Shown one piece after another: positions 51,505 to 60,509 of a stretch of DNA of 64,000 bases. Both the position numbers and the translations under genes were made by a program. This stretch comes from Sphaerimonospora sp050942215. GTDB taxonomy: Bacteria; Actinomycetota; Actinomycetes; Streptosporangiales; Streptosporangiaceae. Within the stretch, counting starts at the first letter, position 1. Each line of letters begins with the position of its first letter. The notes below the pieces were generated by a model. The model searched no databases, was not told where the DNA came from, and worked only from the letters and a program-made list of their open reading frames with translations. The DNA lies in NCBI RefSeq assembly GCF_050942215.1, contig NZ_CP192056.1, forward strand, positions 3,782,001 to 3,846,000. Reading direction: 5' to 3'.

Positions 51505-52566
51505 ATGATCCATAAGGCTTCCATTCCCGGCGGCGGCGCCGGTGGCGTCAGCCGCCGGGCACTGCTCACCGGTGCCGCCGTCTTCGGAGGGCTGGGACTG
51601 CTCGCGCCCGTGCTCAGCGCCTGCGGCTCGTCCAGCGCACCTGTTGCGCAGCCGGGCGCCGGTGACTCCATCGGCGCGGGGAAGACGATCGGGGTCTCCC
51701 TCAACGGCCTCGTCGAATACACCAAGTACGTGACCCAGGGGGTCGCCAAGGCGATCGAGGGCACCGCGTACAACCTGAAGATCCTGCAAGCCAACTTCGA
51801 TGTGCAGACCGAGCTGAAGAACCTGGAGAGTCTCGTCTCGCAAGGCGTCGCGGGACTGGTCGTGCAGCCGAACACCGTTGACACGGTTCTCGCGGGGATG
51901 AAGCAGGCGAAGGCCGCCGGGATACCGGCCGCCCTCGCGCTCTGGGCCGCGCCGGGCCCGCTCGATGAGTACGCCGAGGGCGTCTCCTTCGTCGACTCCA
52001 TCGGCGGCGGCACGCTGATCGGCAACTGGCTGAAGGAGAACGTGAGGCCGGGCAAGGTCGTGGTCGTGCAAGGTGTGGTCGGCCAAGGGTTCTCCGAACG
52101 CATCGACCAGGGACTCGACGCCGCGCTCGCAGGCAGCGGTTTCGAGATCGTGGTCCGAGAGCAGGGGTACTTCGACCGGAGCAAGGCCGTCGGCGTGGTC
52201 GAGCGCGCCCTCCAGGCCCATCCGGACGTGAGCGTCATCGTGTCCTACGCGGCCGCGATGGGCGACGGCATCGCCGCGTACCTGAAGCAGAACGACCTGA
52301 CCACCATCACCCACGTCACCAGTGACGCGGACGCGGAGATGCTGGATTGGCTCGGCACGCCGTACCTGTCCGCGACGCGGTACTACTCGGCCGCCGAGAC
52401 CGGATTGCTGGCCGCGCAGGCGGTGCGCGCGGCGCTCGAAGGCGGCACCCCGACCTTTGAGAACACTGTGTTCCAGGACATGATGACCGGCGAGAACAAG
52501 GACGCTCTGATCGCGAAGTCACCTATGAACTACCCGCAGTTCGAAAGCGAACTGGAGGGGTTGTGA
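51505..52566 (+). CDS. solute-binding lipoprotein of the importer
   Basis: 353 aa. The N-terminus has a twin-Arg (SRRALLTG) and a hydrophobic stretch, then a lipobox LSAC with Cys40, so it is a lipoprotein that may use the Tat pathway. The remainder is a periplasmic-binding-protein type I fold (sugar-binding Peripla_BP_4 type; KTIGVSLNGLVEYTKYV..., GLVVQPNTVDTV). It captures the solute for the RbsA/RbsC-like proteins encoded upstream. The ligand is not predictable. A GGAG-type site precedes the ATG. Confidence 0.92.
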   Translation: MIHKASIPGGGAGGVSRRALLTGAAVFGGLGLLAPVLSACGSSSAPVAQPGAGDSIGAGKTIGVSLNGLVEYTKYVTQGVAKAIEGTAYNLKILQANFDVQTELKNLESLVSQGVAGLVVQPNTVDTVLAGMKQAKAAGIPAALALWAAPGPLDEYAEGVSFVDSIGGGTLIGNWLKENVRPGKVVVVQGVVGQGFSERIDQGLDAALAGSGFEIVVREQGYFDRSKAVGVVERALQAHPDVSVIVSYAAAMGDGIAAYLKQNDLTTITHVTSDADAEMLDWLGTPYLSATRYYSAAETGLLAAQAVRAALEGGTPTFENTVFQDMMTGENKDALIAKSPMNYPQFESELEGL

Positions 52567-52628
52567 CGACTGTGCGCGACGAGGCAGGCGGCCACGATCC
52601 GACTCACTCGACCTGCGAGGTATGACCA

Positions 52629-53501
52629 GTGAAACCATCCAGCTTCCGTTACGCGGCGCCTTCATCGCTGCGCGAGGCGATCGACATCCGAGCCCGTTCC
52701 GAGGACTCCGTCATCCTCGCCGGGGGCCAGAGCCTGATTCCGACCATGAACTTCAGGTTGGCCAATCCCGATGTCGTCATCGATCTGCGCAGGATCGCCG
52801 AACTCGACTACATCCGGGTGACCGATGGGCTCGTCCGGATCGGGGCGATGACGCGGCAGCGGGCGGTCGAGGAGAACGCCGAGGCGGCGGCGGCGAACCC
52901 GCTAATCCGCGAGACGCTGCGAAACGTCGCGCACCCGGCCATCCGGAACCGCGGCACGATCGGCGGCAGCCTGGCCCATGCCGATCCCTCGGCGGAGTTG
53001 CCGACGTTGCTGACAACGCTGCGTGGTGTGCTTACGGCGCAGGGCCCGTCGGGAAGGCGTTCGATTCCGGCGTCGGAATTCTTCGAGTTCATTTTCACAA
53101 CGTCGCTGGCGCCCGACGAACTGCTCATCGAGGCGGCGGTGCCCGTGTTGGAGCCGGGCGAGGGCTGGGCGTTCTCTGAATTCGCCCGCCGGCACGGCGA
53201 CTACGCCGTCGCCGGGGTCGCCGTGACGTTGCGAATCGGTGGAGATGGGCTGATCTCCCACGCACGCCTGGGGGCATGTGGCATCTCCACGGTGCCGACC
53301 CCGCTCACGGCCTGCGAGGAGCTGCTGATCGGCGAGGCGCCGAGCGCGGAGTTGTTCGCGCGGGCGGGCGCGGCCGCCCGCGACGCGGTGACCGTCTCCG
53401 ACGACAGCGCGACGAGCAAGGCCTACCGGCAACATGTGCTCGCCGGTCTGGTGGAAGCGAATCTGAAAACGGCGATGACGAGGGTGGGGAGCACACGATG
53501 A
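52629..53501 (+). CDS. molybdenum hydroxylase FAD subunit (CoxM-like)
   Basis: 290 aa, medium subunit of a xanthine-oxidase-family enzyme. FAD-binding motifs are AGGQSLIPTM and TIGGSLAHADPSAEL. It passes electrons from the 2Fe-2S subunit to the acceptor. The GTG start has GAGGT upstream. Its stop overlaps the small-subunit start (ATGA). Confidence 0.93.
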   Translation: MKPSSFRYAAPSSLREAIDIRARSEDSVILAGGQSLIPTMNFRLANPDVVIDLRRIAELDYIRVTDGLVRIGAMTRQRAVEENAEAAAANPLIRETLRNVAHPAIRNRGTIGGSLAHADPSAELPTLLTTLRGVLTAQGPSGRRSIPASEFFEFIFTTSLAPDELLIEAAVPVLEPGEGWAFSEFARRHGDYAVAGVAVTLRIGGDGLISHARLGACGISTVPTPLTACEELLIGEAPSAELFARAGAAARDAVTVSDDSATSKAYRQHVLAGLVEANLKTAMTRVGSTR

Positions 53502-54016
53502 GCGAGGCAACCGAGTTCGGACCGGACGCGCTGGTCACCATCGAGGTCGAGGTGAACGGCCGACCGGCCAAGGAGGAAGTGCCGACCAGGATGCTCCTCA
53601 GCGACTTCCTGCGGCAGCGACTGGCACTCACCGGAACACACGTCGGCTGCGAGCACGGCGTCTGCGGAGCCTGCACCGTCCACATCGACGGTCGTCCAGC
53701 GAGATCCTGCCTGACACTGGCGATCCAGGTCGACGGCCGGTCGGTCCGCACCGTGGAGGGGCTCGCGAGCCCCGACGGGAGCCTCCACCCGGTGCAGCAG
53801 GCGTTCAAGGAGTGCCATGCCCTGCAGTGCGGGTTCTGCACGCCGGGGTTCATGATGGCGGTCGCCGGTCTGCTTGACGAGCGCGATGACCTCCAGTCCG
53901 CCGATGACGACGAGATCCGCGAAGAGATCGCCGGAAACATCTGCCGGTGCACCGGCTACCAGAACATCGTGTCGGCGGTCAAGCGCGCCGCGGAACTCAC
54001 CAACGAGAGCAGGTGA
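53498..54016 (+). CDS. molybdenum hydroxylase [2Fe-2S] subunit (CoxS-like)
   Basis: 172 aa. The plant-type cluster is C-x4-C-x2-C (GCEHGVCGACT), with a later Cys in RSCLTL. The C-terminal helical cluster has CGFCTPG and CRCTGYQ. All eight Cys expected for this subunit are present. It is coupled to both neighbours: 4-bp overlap with the FAD subunit and 6 bp to the large subunit. Confidence 0.94.
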   Translation: MSEATEFGPDALVTIEVEVNGRPAKEEVPTRMLLSDFLRQRLALTGTHVGCEHGVCGACTVHIDGRPARSCLTLAIQVDGRSVRTVEGLASPDGSLHPVQQAFKECHALQCGFCTPGFMMAVAGLLDERDDLQSADDDEIREEIAGNICRCTGYQNIVSAVKRAAELTNESR

Positions 54017-54022
54017 CCACAG

Positions 54023-56425
54023 ATGTCGACCCGCCACTTCGGCACCCGTGTGCTGCGCAACGAGGACGACAGGCTCATCCGGGGCAAGGGCCGTTACGTT
54101 GACGACATCCCCCTCGAAGGCGCCCTGCACGGCGCCTTCGTGCGCAGCACCGTCGCCCATGCTCGGATCACCGGCCTCGACGTTTCACGTGCTCGGGCGC
54201 TACCCGGTGTCGTCAAGGTCTACACGCATGAGGACCTCGGCGCGCTGGACGTGGCGATGCCGTTGCTCATCCCGCACCCGTGCATCACCCACGGCCGCAC
54301 CCAGTATCCGCTGGCCCGCGACGAGGTGTTCTACGTGGGCCAGGCGATCGCTTTCATCGTGGCCGTCGATCGGTACGTCGCCGAGGACGCGGCGATGCTC
54401 GTCGACGTCACTTACGACGTGCTGCCGGTGGAGGTCGATTTCGAGCGGGCCGTCCAGCCGGGTGCGCCGCTGGTGCACCAGGACGTCCCCAACAACATCG
54501 CGGCGCACCTGGTTCAGGAAAGCGGCGACGTCGCCGCGGCCTTCGAGCGGGCCGATCACGTGACCTCGATCAAGGTACGGGTGGACCGCAGCACAGCCGC
54601 GCCCATGGAGTGCCTGGCGACGGCCGCACAGTGGGACGAGGTGTCCGGCGAGCTGACCGTGTGGGACGGAACCCAGGCACCGATCGGTCTGCGTGGCGCG
54701 CTGGCGAGCCTGTTCGAGCTGGACGAGCACAAGGTGCGCGTGATCGCACCGGACGTCGGCGGCGGATTCGGGCCGAAGGTCCACTTTCCCTACGCCAACG
54801 AGATCCTTGTGCCCTTGGCGGCACGCGAGCTGCGGCGCCCGGTCAAGTGGATCGAGGATCGCGCCGAGAACTTCGTGCACATGACGCACGAACGCGGCCA
54901 GATTCACGAGCTGGAACTCGCCGCCACCAAGAATGGCGTAGTGCTCGGCCTCCGCGACAGATTTCTGCACGACACCGGAGCCTTCATCCCGTACGGCATC
55001 GCCGTCGCCCAGGTCGCGGCCTGTCAGATCGCCGGTCCCTACCGCATCCCCAACATCATGGTGGAGTTCTCCTGCGTCTACACCCCGACGGTCCCGGTCA
55101 CACCGTATCGGGGCTGCGGCCGGCCGCAGGCGAACTTCGCGATCGAGCGGGCCATGGACCAGCTCGCCGACGAACTCGGGCTCGACCGGTTCGAAGTGCG
55201 CAGGCGCAACTTCATCCAGCCGGAGGAGTTTCCGTACACCCGGCCTGACCTGATCTTCGCTGACGGCCTGGCAGTCACCTACGACTCCGGCCAGTACGAG
55301 CAGGCGCTCGTAGCGCTGATGGACGCGCTGGACGTCGAAGCGTTCGAAAAGGAGCAGCAGGCGGCCAGGGAAGAGGGACGCTACCTGGGCCTGGGGCTGT
55401 CCTTCTACGTCGAGGGAACCGGACTGGGCCCATACGAGGGCGGGCACATCCGGATCCACCCGATCACCGGAAAGATCTTCGTCAACACGGGCCTGACCAC
55501 CCAGGGACAGGGCCACGAGACCGTGTTCGCGCAGATCGTGGCGGACCAGCTCGGCGCACGGGTCGAGGATGTGATCGTCGTCGAGGGTGACACCGGTGTG
55601 TACGACTGGGGGGTCGCCACCTTCGCCAGCCGCGCCGCCGTGGTCAGCGGCAGTGCCGTGCACAAGACCGCGGTCCTCGTCCGCAATCAGGTGATCAACG
55701 CCGCGGCGAACATGCTGGAGGCCAACCCCGACGACATCGAACTCGCCGACGGCAGGGCGTTCGTGAAGGGTTCACCGAGCTCGGGTGCGACCCTCGCGGA
55801 GATCGCGACCGCGAGCAACCCGCTGCGTTACGCCTTCAACAAGGCCGCCGAGAGCGCGACCCAGTTCGCTCCCGCCGCGCGCAGCGACGGCCCGTCGCTG
55901 GGCGAGGGTGCCCATCCGGGCATCGAGGCCACCGACTACTACGCGCCTCCGCACGCCACCTGGGCCTACGGGGTGCACGGCGCGATCATCGAAGTCGATC
56001 CCACCACCTACGGCATCAAGGTCCATCGCTACGTCTGCGTCCATGACTGCGGCAACATGATCAACCCGATGATCGTCGAAGGTCAGATCGCCGGAGGAGT
56101 CGCGCAGGGCATGGGCGGCGCGTTCTTCGAGAAGCTCGACTACGACGAGGACGGCGCTCTCCGCAACGCCAGCTTCATGGACTTCCTGATCCCGTACGCG
56201 ACCGAGATCCCGCACATCGAGATGATCCATCAGGAGACGCCGTCCCCGCTGAACCCGCTCGGTATCAAGGGCGTCGGTGAGGCCGGCACCATTCCGGTGG
56301 CGCAGGTGATCGTGTCGGCGATCGAGAACGCGCTTCAGCCGCTGGGCGTGGCACCGTTCCGCAGCGCCCCGCTCAGCCCGTCGCTGATCCACGCCCATAT
56401 CGCCGAAACCGGGGATCACCGGTGA
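54023..56425 (+). CDS. molybdenum hydroxylase large subunit, form II (CoxL-like)
   Basis: 800 aa, full length. Molybdopterin-binding motifs are VGGGFGPK, TQGQGHET and the active-site loop GIKGVGEAGTI with the catalytic Glu. The diagnostic loop near residues 360-368 reads PYRGCGRP, the form II pattern (AYRGAGR type), not the AYxCSFR of true CO dehydrogenase. It therefore probably hydroxylates an organic heterocycle or aldehyde rather than oxidising CO. Its stop overlaps the amidase start by 4 bp (GTGA). It needs XdhC and CoxG, which are encoded on the other side of the island. Confidence 0.93.
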   Translation: MSTRHFGTRVLRNEDDRLIRGKGRYVDDIPLEGALHGAFVRSTVAHARITGLDVSRARALPGVVKVYTHEDLGALDVAMPLLIPHPCITHGRTQYPLARDEVFYVGQAIAFIVAVDRYVAEDAAMLVDVTYDVLPVEVDFERAVQPGAPLVHQDVPNNIAAHLVQESGDVAAAFERADHVTSIKVRVDRSTAAPMECLATAAQWDEVSGELTVWDGTQAPIGLRGALASLFELDEHKVRVIAPDVGGGFGPKVHFPYANEILVPLAARELRRPVKWIEDRAENFVHMTHERGQIHELELAATKNGVVLGLRDRFLHDTGAFIPYGIAVAQVAACQIAGPYRIPNIMVEFSCVYTPTVPVTPYRGCGRPQANFAIERAMDQLADELGLDRFEVRRRNFIQPEEFPYTRPDLIFADGLAVTYDSGQYEQALVALMDALDVEAFEKEQQAAREEGRYLGLGLSFYVEGTGLGPYEGGHIRIHPITGKIFVNTGLTTQGQGHETVFAQIVADQLGARVEDVIVVEGDTGVYDWGVATFASRAAVVSGSAVHKTAVLVRNQVINAAANMLEANPDDIELADGRAFVKGSPSSGATLAEIATASNPLRYAFNKAAESATQFAPAARSDGPSLGEGAHPGIEATDYYAPPHATWAYGVHGAIIEVDPTTYGIKVHRYVCVHDCGNMINPMIVEGQIAGGVAQGMGGAFFEKLDYDEDGALRNASFMDFLIPYATEIPHIEMIHQETPSPLNPLGIKGVGEAGTIPVAQVIVSAIENALQPLGVAPFRSAPLSPSLIHAHIAETGDHR

Positions 56426-57879
56426 CCGTGGCATCCCGGCGCTTGCCGGGTCCGGCGCTTCCGGACCTGCCCGCGCTCGACCTGGCGGCGCTGGCGCGAA
56501 GCGGTGAGGTCTCGGCCGCCGAGATCCTCGACGCCCACCTCGCCCGCATCGACGAACAGAACCCGACGATCAACGCGGTCTGCTCACTCAGCACCGAGCG
56601 TGCCCGCGCCGAAGCCCGGCGCGCCGACGACAGGTGGGTGCGCCGGGAGCGACTCGGCGCCCTGCACGGCCTGCCCATCCTGCACAAGGACCTGATCGAG
56701 ACCGCCGGTGTGCCGACCACCTACGGGTCGGCCGCCTACCGCAATCATGTCCCGCCGGAGGACGCGCTCGCCGTCGCGAGAGCGACCGACGCCGGTGCCG
56801 TAATGCTGGGCAAGACCAATACGCCGCAGTTCGGGACCGGCGGGCACACGCACAACGCGTTGTTCGGCACCACGGTCAATCCGTACGACACCACCCGGAC
56901 CGCGGGCGGCAGCAGCGGGGGCTCGGCCGCTGCGCTGGCCGCTGGAATGGCCCCCCTGGCGACCGGCACCGACATGGCCGGCTCGCTGCGCATTCCTTCG
57001 GCGTTCTGCAATGTCGTCGGGATGCGCCCGTCACCGGGAAGGGTACCGTGGGTCCCGACGCCGATGGCCTGGTTCCCCTACGTCGTGGTGGGGCCGATGG
57101 CCCGTACCGTCGACGACCTGGCCCTGCTGCTTTCGGCGATCGCGGGACCCGATGAGCGTACCGCCATCGCCATCGATGCCGGGGGCGACTGTTTCGCCCC
57201 GCCGATAGATCCGGTGGTCTCCGGGTTCCGGGTCGCCTGGGCGCCGAAAATCGCCGGTTTGCCGGTGGACCTGGACGTCCGATCCGTGCTCGACAGCCTG
57301 AGCCGTACCATCGCCGGGATCGGCGCCGAGGTGGCGGAGGCCGAGCCTGACCTCACGGGTGCCGATGAGGCCTTCCGGACATGGCGGGCCTGGTACTACG
57401 CGACGAACTACGGCGCGTTGCTGCGCGAGCGGCCCGAGGTCCTCGACGACTTCACCGCCGCGAACGTCCGCGAAGGACTCGCACTGAGCGGCGAGGATCT
57501 CGGACGTGCCGAGTTGGCACGCACCGCCTTACACCTGCGGGTCGCGGACTTCTTCACCCGCTATGACGTACTTGTCATGCCCTGCACGCCGGTCGTGCCG
57601 TTCAGCGCGGGCGCCTGGCATCCGGCCACGATCGCCGGATCCCCAATGAAGTCCTACCTCGACTGGATGCGCCACCTGTACTACATCACCGCGGCCGGGC
57701 TGCCCGCGTTGAGCCTGCCTGCAGGGTTCACCGACGGCGGATGGCCGGTCGGAGTACAGATCGTGTCCGGTCCCCGGCGCGACCTCGACGTGCTGCGGTT
57801 CGCACGTGCCCTTGAGGAGGCGACCGGGTTCGCCGACCGGCGGCCGGCCGGCGCCCCGGTGAGAGAGGTGGTTCGATGA
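56422..57879 (+). CDS. amidase (amidase-signature family)
   Basis: 485 aa. The Ser-cisSer-Lys triad is visible with the canonical spacing: Lys89 in LPILHKDLIE, Ser164 in GGSSGGSAAA, Ser188 in TDMAGSLRIPS. It would hydrolyse a carboxamide or lactam-derived amide, releasing ammonia or an amine. It lies in a chain of overlapping genes after the molybdenum hydroxylase, so the pathway probably produces an amide after hydroxylation or ring opening. The start is a GTG that overlaps the preceding stop, and the stop overlaps the CoA-transferase start. Confidence 0.93.
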   Translation: MTVASRRLPGPALPDLPALDLAALARSGEVSAAEILDAHLARIDEQNPTINAVCSLSTERARAEARRADDRWVRRERLGALHGLPILHKDLIETAGVPTTYGSAAYRNHVPPEDALAVARATDAGAVMLGKTNTPQFGTGGHTHNALFGTTVNPYDTTRTAGGSSGGSAAALAAGMAPLATGTDMAGSLRIPSAFCNVVGMRPSPGRVPWVPTPMAWFPYVVVGPMARTVDDLALLLSAIAGPDERTAIAIDAGGDCFAPPIDPVVSGFRVAWAPKIAGLPVDLDVRSVLDSLSRTIAGIGAEVAEAEPDLTGADEAFRTWRAWYYATNYGALLRERPEVLDDFTAANVREGLALSGEDLGRAELARTALHLRVADFFTRYDVLVMPCTPVVPFSAGAWHPATIAGSPMKSYLDWMRHLYYITAAGLPALSLPAGFTDGGWPVGVQIVSGPRRDLDVLRFARALEEATGFADRRPAGAPVREVVR

Positions 57880-59051
57880 AAGGCCCGCTGGACGGCACGG
57901 TCGTCCTCGACCTGTCCCGGGCTTTGGCCGGGCCGCACGCCGCGATGATGCTGGGCGATCTCGGCGCGAGGGTGATCAAGGTGGAGAGCCCGGGCACCGG
58001 CGACGACACCCGCGGCTGGGGGCCGCCCTTCGTCGGACCGCAGGACGCACCCGAGTCGACGTACTTCCTCAGCTGTAACCGCAACAAGGAATCGATGACC
58101 CTCGATCTGAAGTCCGAGGACGGCGTGCGCACGCTCACCCGGCTCGTCCGGCACTCCGACGTGCTGGTGGAGAATTTCCGGACCGGCGTGCTGGATCGCC
58201 TGGGGTTCCCGACGCGACGGCTGCACGAGCTCAATCCCCGGCTGGTGATCCTGTCGATCACCGGGTTCGGGCATGACGGTCCAGAGGGCGGCCGCGCCGG
58301 CTACGACCAGATCGCGCAGGGTGAGGCAGGCCTGATGTCACTCACCGGAGACGGTGAGCCGACGCGGGTGGGCGTTCCGATCGGCGACCTCCTCGCCGGG
58401 ATCTACGGTGCCTACGGTGTGGTCGCCGCCCTGCATGAGCGCACCGGCACCGGCAAGGGACGGGTGGTCCGGACCAGCCTGCTCGCTGCGATCGTCGGTG
58501 TGCACGCCTTCCAGGGGACCCGGTACACCGTCGCCGGCGAAACGCCTCGCGGTTCCGGCAACCACCACCCCTCGATCTGCCCATACGGGCTCTTCCGCTG
58601 CTCGGATGGCCTGCTGCAGCTGGCCATCGGTTCCGACGCGCTGTGGCTGAAGTTCGCGAAGGCGTTCGGCCTGCCGGCGCACGACGACGGATATGCGTCC
58701 AACAGCCAGCGCGTACGGAACCGGGACGCGGTGAACTCCGCCGTCAACGCAGCGTTCGCGGACGCCAAGCTCGATGATCTGCTCACCCGGCTCGGCGCAC
58801 TCGGCATCCCAGCGGGTGAGGTGCGCAGCCTCGACCGTGTCTATGAGTGGGAACAGACGAGATCCCAGGGCCTGCTGCTCGAAGTCGAGCACCAGAGCCT
58901 CGGCAGGATCGTACTGCCCGGCCCGCCATTGCGGTTCGACGGCGGCGCCCGCGTCGAGCACCTTCCGCCGCCCATGCTCGGTCAGCACAACGATGCCGTA
59001 CGGGCCTGGCTCGATGCGATCGAGGAGCCCGGACCGCAGGAGAAGCCGTGA
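57876..59051 (+). CDS. class III (CaiB/BaiF/Frc) CoA-transferase
   Basis: 391 aa. The start GTVVLDLSRALAGPHAAMMLGDLGARVIKVE is typical, and the catalytic Asp144 sits in RAGYDQIAQGEAGLMS. Class III enzymes move CoA between carboxylic acids. Here it would activate the acid freed by the amidase for further breakdown. Overlaps at both ends (ATGA upstream, GTGA downstream) put it in the same translational chain as the hydroxylase. Confidence 0.92.
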   Translation: MKGPLDGTVVLDLSRALAGPHAAMMLGDLGARVIKVESPGTGDDTRGWGPPFVGPQDAPESTYFLSCNRNKESMTLDLKSEDGVRTLTRLVRHSDVLVENFRTGVLDRLGFPTRRLHELNPRLVILSITGFGHDGPEGGRAGYDQIAQGEAGLMSLTGDGEPTRVGVPIGDLLAGIYGAYGVVAALHERTGTGKGRVVRTSLLAAIVGVHAFQGTRYTVAGETPRGSGNHHPSICPYGLFRCSDGLLQLAIGSDALWLKFAKAFGLPAHDDGYASNSQRVRNRDAVNSAVNAAFADAKLDDLLTRLGALGIPAGEVRSLDRVYEWEQTRSQGLLLEVEHQSLGRIVLPGPPLRFDGGARVEHLPPPMLGQHNDAVRAWLDAIEEPGPQEKP

Positions 59052-59337
59052 GCACGAGCCCGAACTCGGCCCAGCTCATCGAGCAGGTCCTGGACGCGGG
59101 AACCTGGAAATCGTGGGACGGCCCGATCGTCGATCGCTGTGACGGAGACGAGCGGTATCGCACCCTGCTCGCTCGGGCACGGGATACCAGCGGGCTGGAC
59201 GAAACGGTCGTCACCGGAGAGGGATCGATCCGCGGACGCAGGGTGGCGGCCGTGATCGGAGACTTCCGTTTCATGACCGGCTCGATCGGAATCGCGGTGT
59301 CAGAGCGGATCGTGGCGGCCGTGCAGCGCGCCACCTG
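59048..59337 (+). pseudogene. truncated acyl-CoA carboxylase carboxyltransferase (AccD-like) gene
   Basis: The GTG overlapping the CoA-transferase stop opens a frame (AQLIEQVLDAGTWKSWDGP... DETVVTGEGSIRGRRVAAVIGDFRFMTGSIGIAVSERIVAAVQRAT). It matches the beginning of actinobacterial acetyl/propionyl-CoA carboxylase carboxyltransferase subunits. Homology stops at about residue 97, where a family member would continue for 150 or more residues. The frame then runs into unrelated sequence that overlaps the next gene. So only the first third remains, truncated by a deletion. It suggests the pathway once fed an acyl-CoA carboxylation step. Confidence 0.7.
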
Positions 59338-59408
59338 GCCGAACGGCGACAACGGTTCCAGCGCCTGGGACGTCGCCCCGCTTGACCGAAGACCACTGGA
59401 GGCACCGA

Positions 59409-60290
59409 ATGTCATCAATCGCCGTCACCGGAGCCGCCGGCAACACGGGGCGTGCCGTCATCGCCGCTCTGGCCTGTCGCGGCGTGCGGACGACCGCGCT
59501 GGTTCACCGCGACGAGCAGAAGGCTCAGGCCGTCGCCGCCGGTGCCGACCGGGTGGTGGCCGTGGACTACACGAACCGGTCGGCACTGTCGAAAGCGATC
59601 GGCGGTGTCGACGCCGTCTATCACGTGCCGCCGAACATGCATCCCGCCGAGGACCGGCTCACGCAGCACATGATCGATATCGCGCATGAGTGTGCGGTCA
59701 AGCGGTTCGTACTGCATTCGGTGCTGGCGCCCTATCTGCCCGCGATGCCGCACCATCTTCGGAAGGCGAGATCCGAGGTCGCCCTCAGGGGTTCGGATCT
59801 GACTTGGACGATCATGCAACCCGGCTGGTACGCGCAGAACCTGTTGACGCAGATCCCGCGCGCTCGCGACGAGGGTGTGATAAACGTGCCGCACTCGGTG
59901 TCGGCACGCTTCACGCCGGTCGACCTCGAGGATGTGGCCGAAGTGGCGGCTACCGTACTGACCGAGGAAGGCCACGACTTCGCGACCTACGAGCTGAGTG
60001 GTCCCGCCATGCTGAACGCACACGAGATGGCCGAGATCGTGAGCGACGTCCTCGGGATCCCGGTCCGCGCGGAGGAGCAGACGATCGGTCAGTGGCGCGA
60101 GAGCGCCCCAAGGCTACGCGACGGCGCCGCCGAGGGGTTCGAAGCCATGTTCCGCTACTACGACCAGCACGGGCTCACCGGAAACCCCCGGATTCTGACG
60201 ATGCTCCTGGGACGCGCGCCCACCGACCTGAGCACGGTGCTCGCCCGTGACGTCGGCGGCCCGCCGAGCCCTGGTGTCCGCAGCCACTGA
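59409..60290 (+). CDS. NmrA-like NAD(P)-binding protein
   Basis: 293 aa, atypical SDR of the NmrA/HSCARG type. The dinucleotide loop is AVTGAAGNTGRAV, followed by YHVPPNMHPAEDRL and a non-catalytic SDR core (TWTIMQPGWYAQN; RFTPVDLEDVAEVAATVL). Relatives act as redox sensors or as quinone or isoflavone-type reductases. The ATG follows a GGAGG site 6 bp away, placed just after the truncated carboxylase. It may be the last gene of the catabolic operon or a newly joined neighbour. Confidence 0.88.
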   Translation: MSSIAVTGAAGNTGRAVIAALACRGVRTTALVHRDEQKAQAVAAGADRVVAVDYTNRSALSKAIGGVDAVYHVPPNMHPAEDRLTQHMIDIAHECAVKRFVLHSVLAPYLPAMPHHLRKARSEVALRGSDLTWTIMQPGWYAQNLLTQIPRARDEGVINVPHSVSARFTPVDLEDVAEVAATVLTEEGHDFATYELSGPAMLNAHEMAEIVSDVLGIPVRAEEQTIGQWRESAPRLRDGAAEGFEAMFRYYDQHGLTGNPRILTMLLGRAPTDLSTVLARDVGGPPSPGVRSH

Positions 60291-60309
60291 TCGGGGCTAC
60301 CGCGCGCCG

Positions 60310-60440
60310 CTGCCCAGGATCGGCAGAGCGATCGTCCCCGCCACGCGGGCCGGCGCCCGCGTTCTGCTGGTCGACCGCGACGACCGGCTCCTGCCGTTCC
60401 TTTTCCGCGCCTCCGACGCTCAGCAGGCGGGAGGCTGCCC
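60310..60440 (+). pseudogene. NUDIX-hydrolase N-terminal fragment
   Basis: In the frame from about 60310, PRIGRAIVPATRAGARVLLVDRDDRLLPFLFR resembles (as a span) the first strands of actinomycete NUDIX proteins, which usually read RxxARVLLLDxDDRVLLFRF. The NUDIX box (Gx5Ex7REUxEExGU) is absent and the frame changes character after about 60440. A short remnant, tentative. Confidence 0.4.
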
Positions 60441-60509
60441 CGCCTGCTCTCTGTGCGGTAATGAGGAAGCCTTCATCATCCGGACGGCGACGAAATGCAG
60501 CCGGTGTCA

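Noticed and set aside
52629..56425. CO dehydrogenase (CoxMSL) in the strict sense
   Set aside because: The large subunit has the form II loop PYRGCGRP and the neighbours are amide/hydantoin enzymes, so CO oxidation is not supported.
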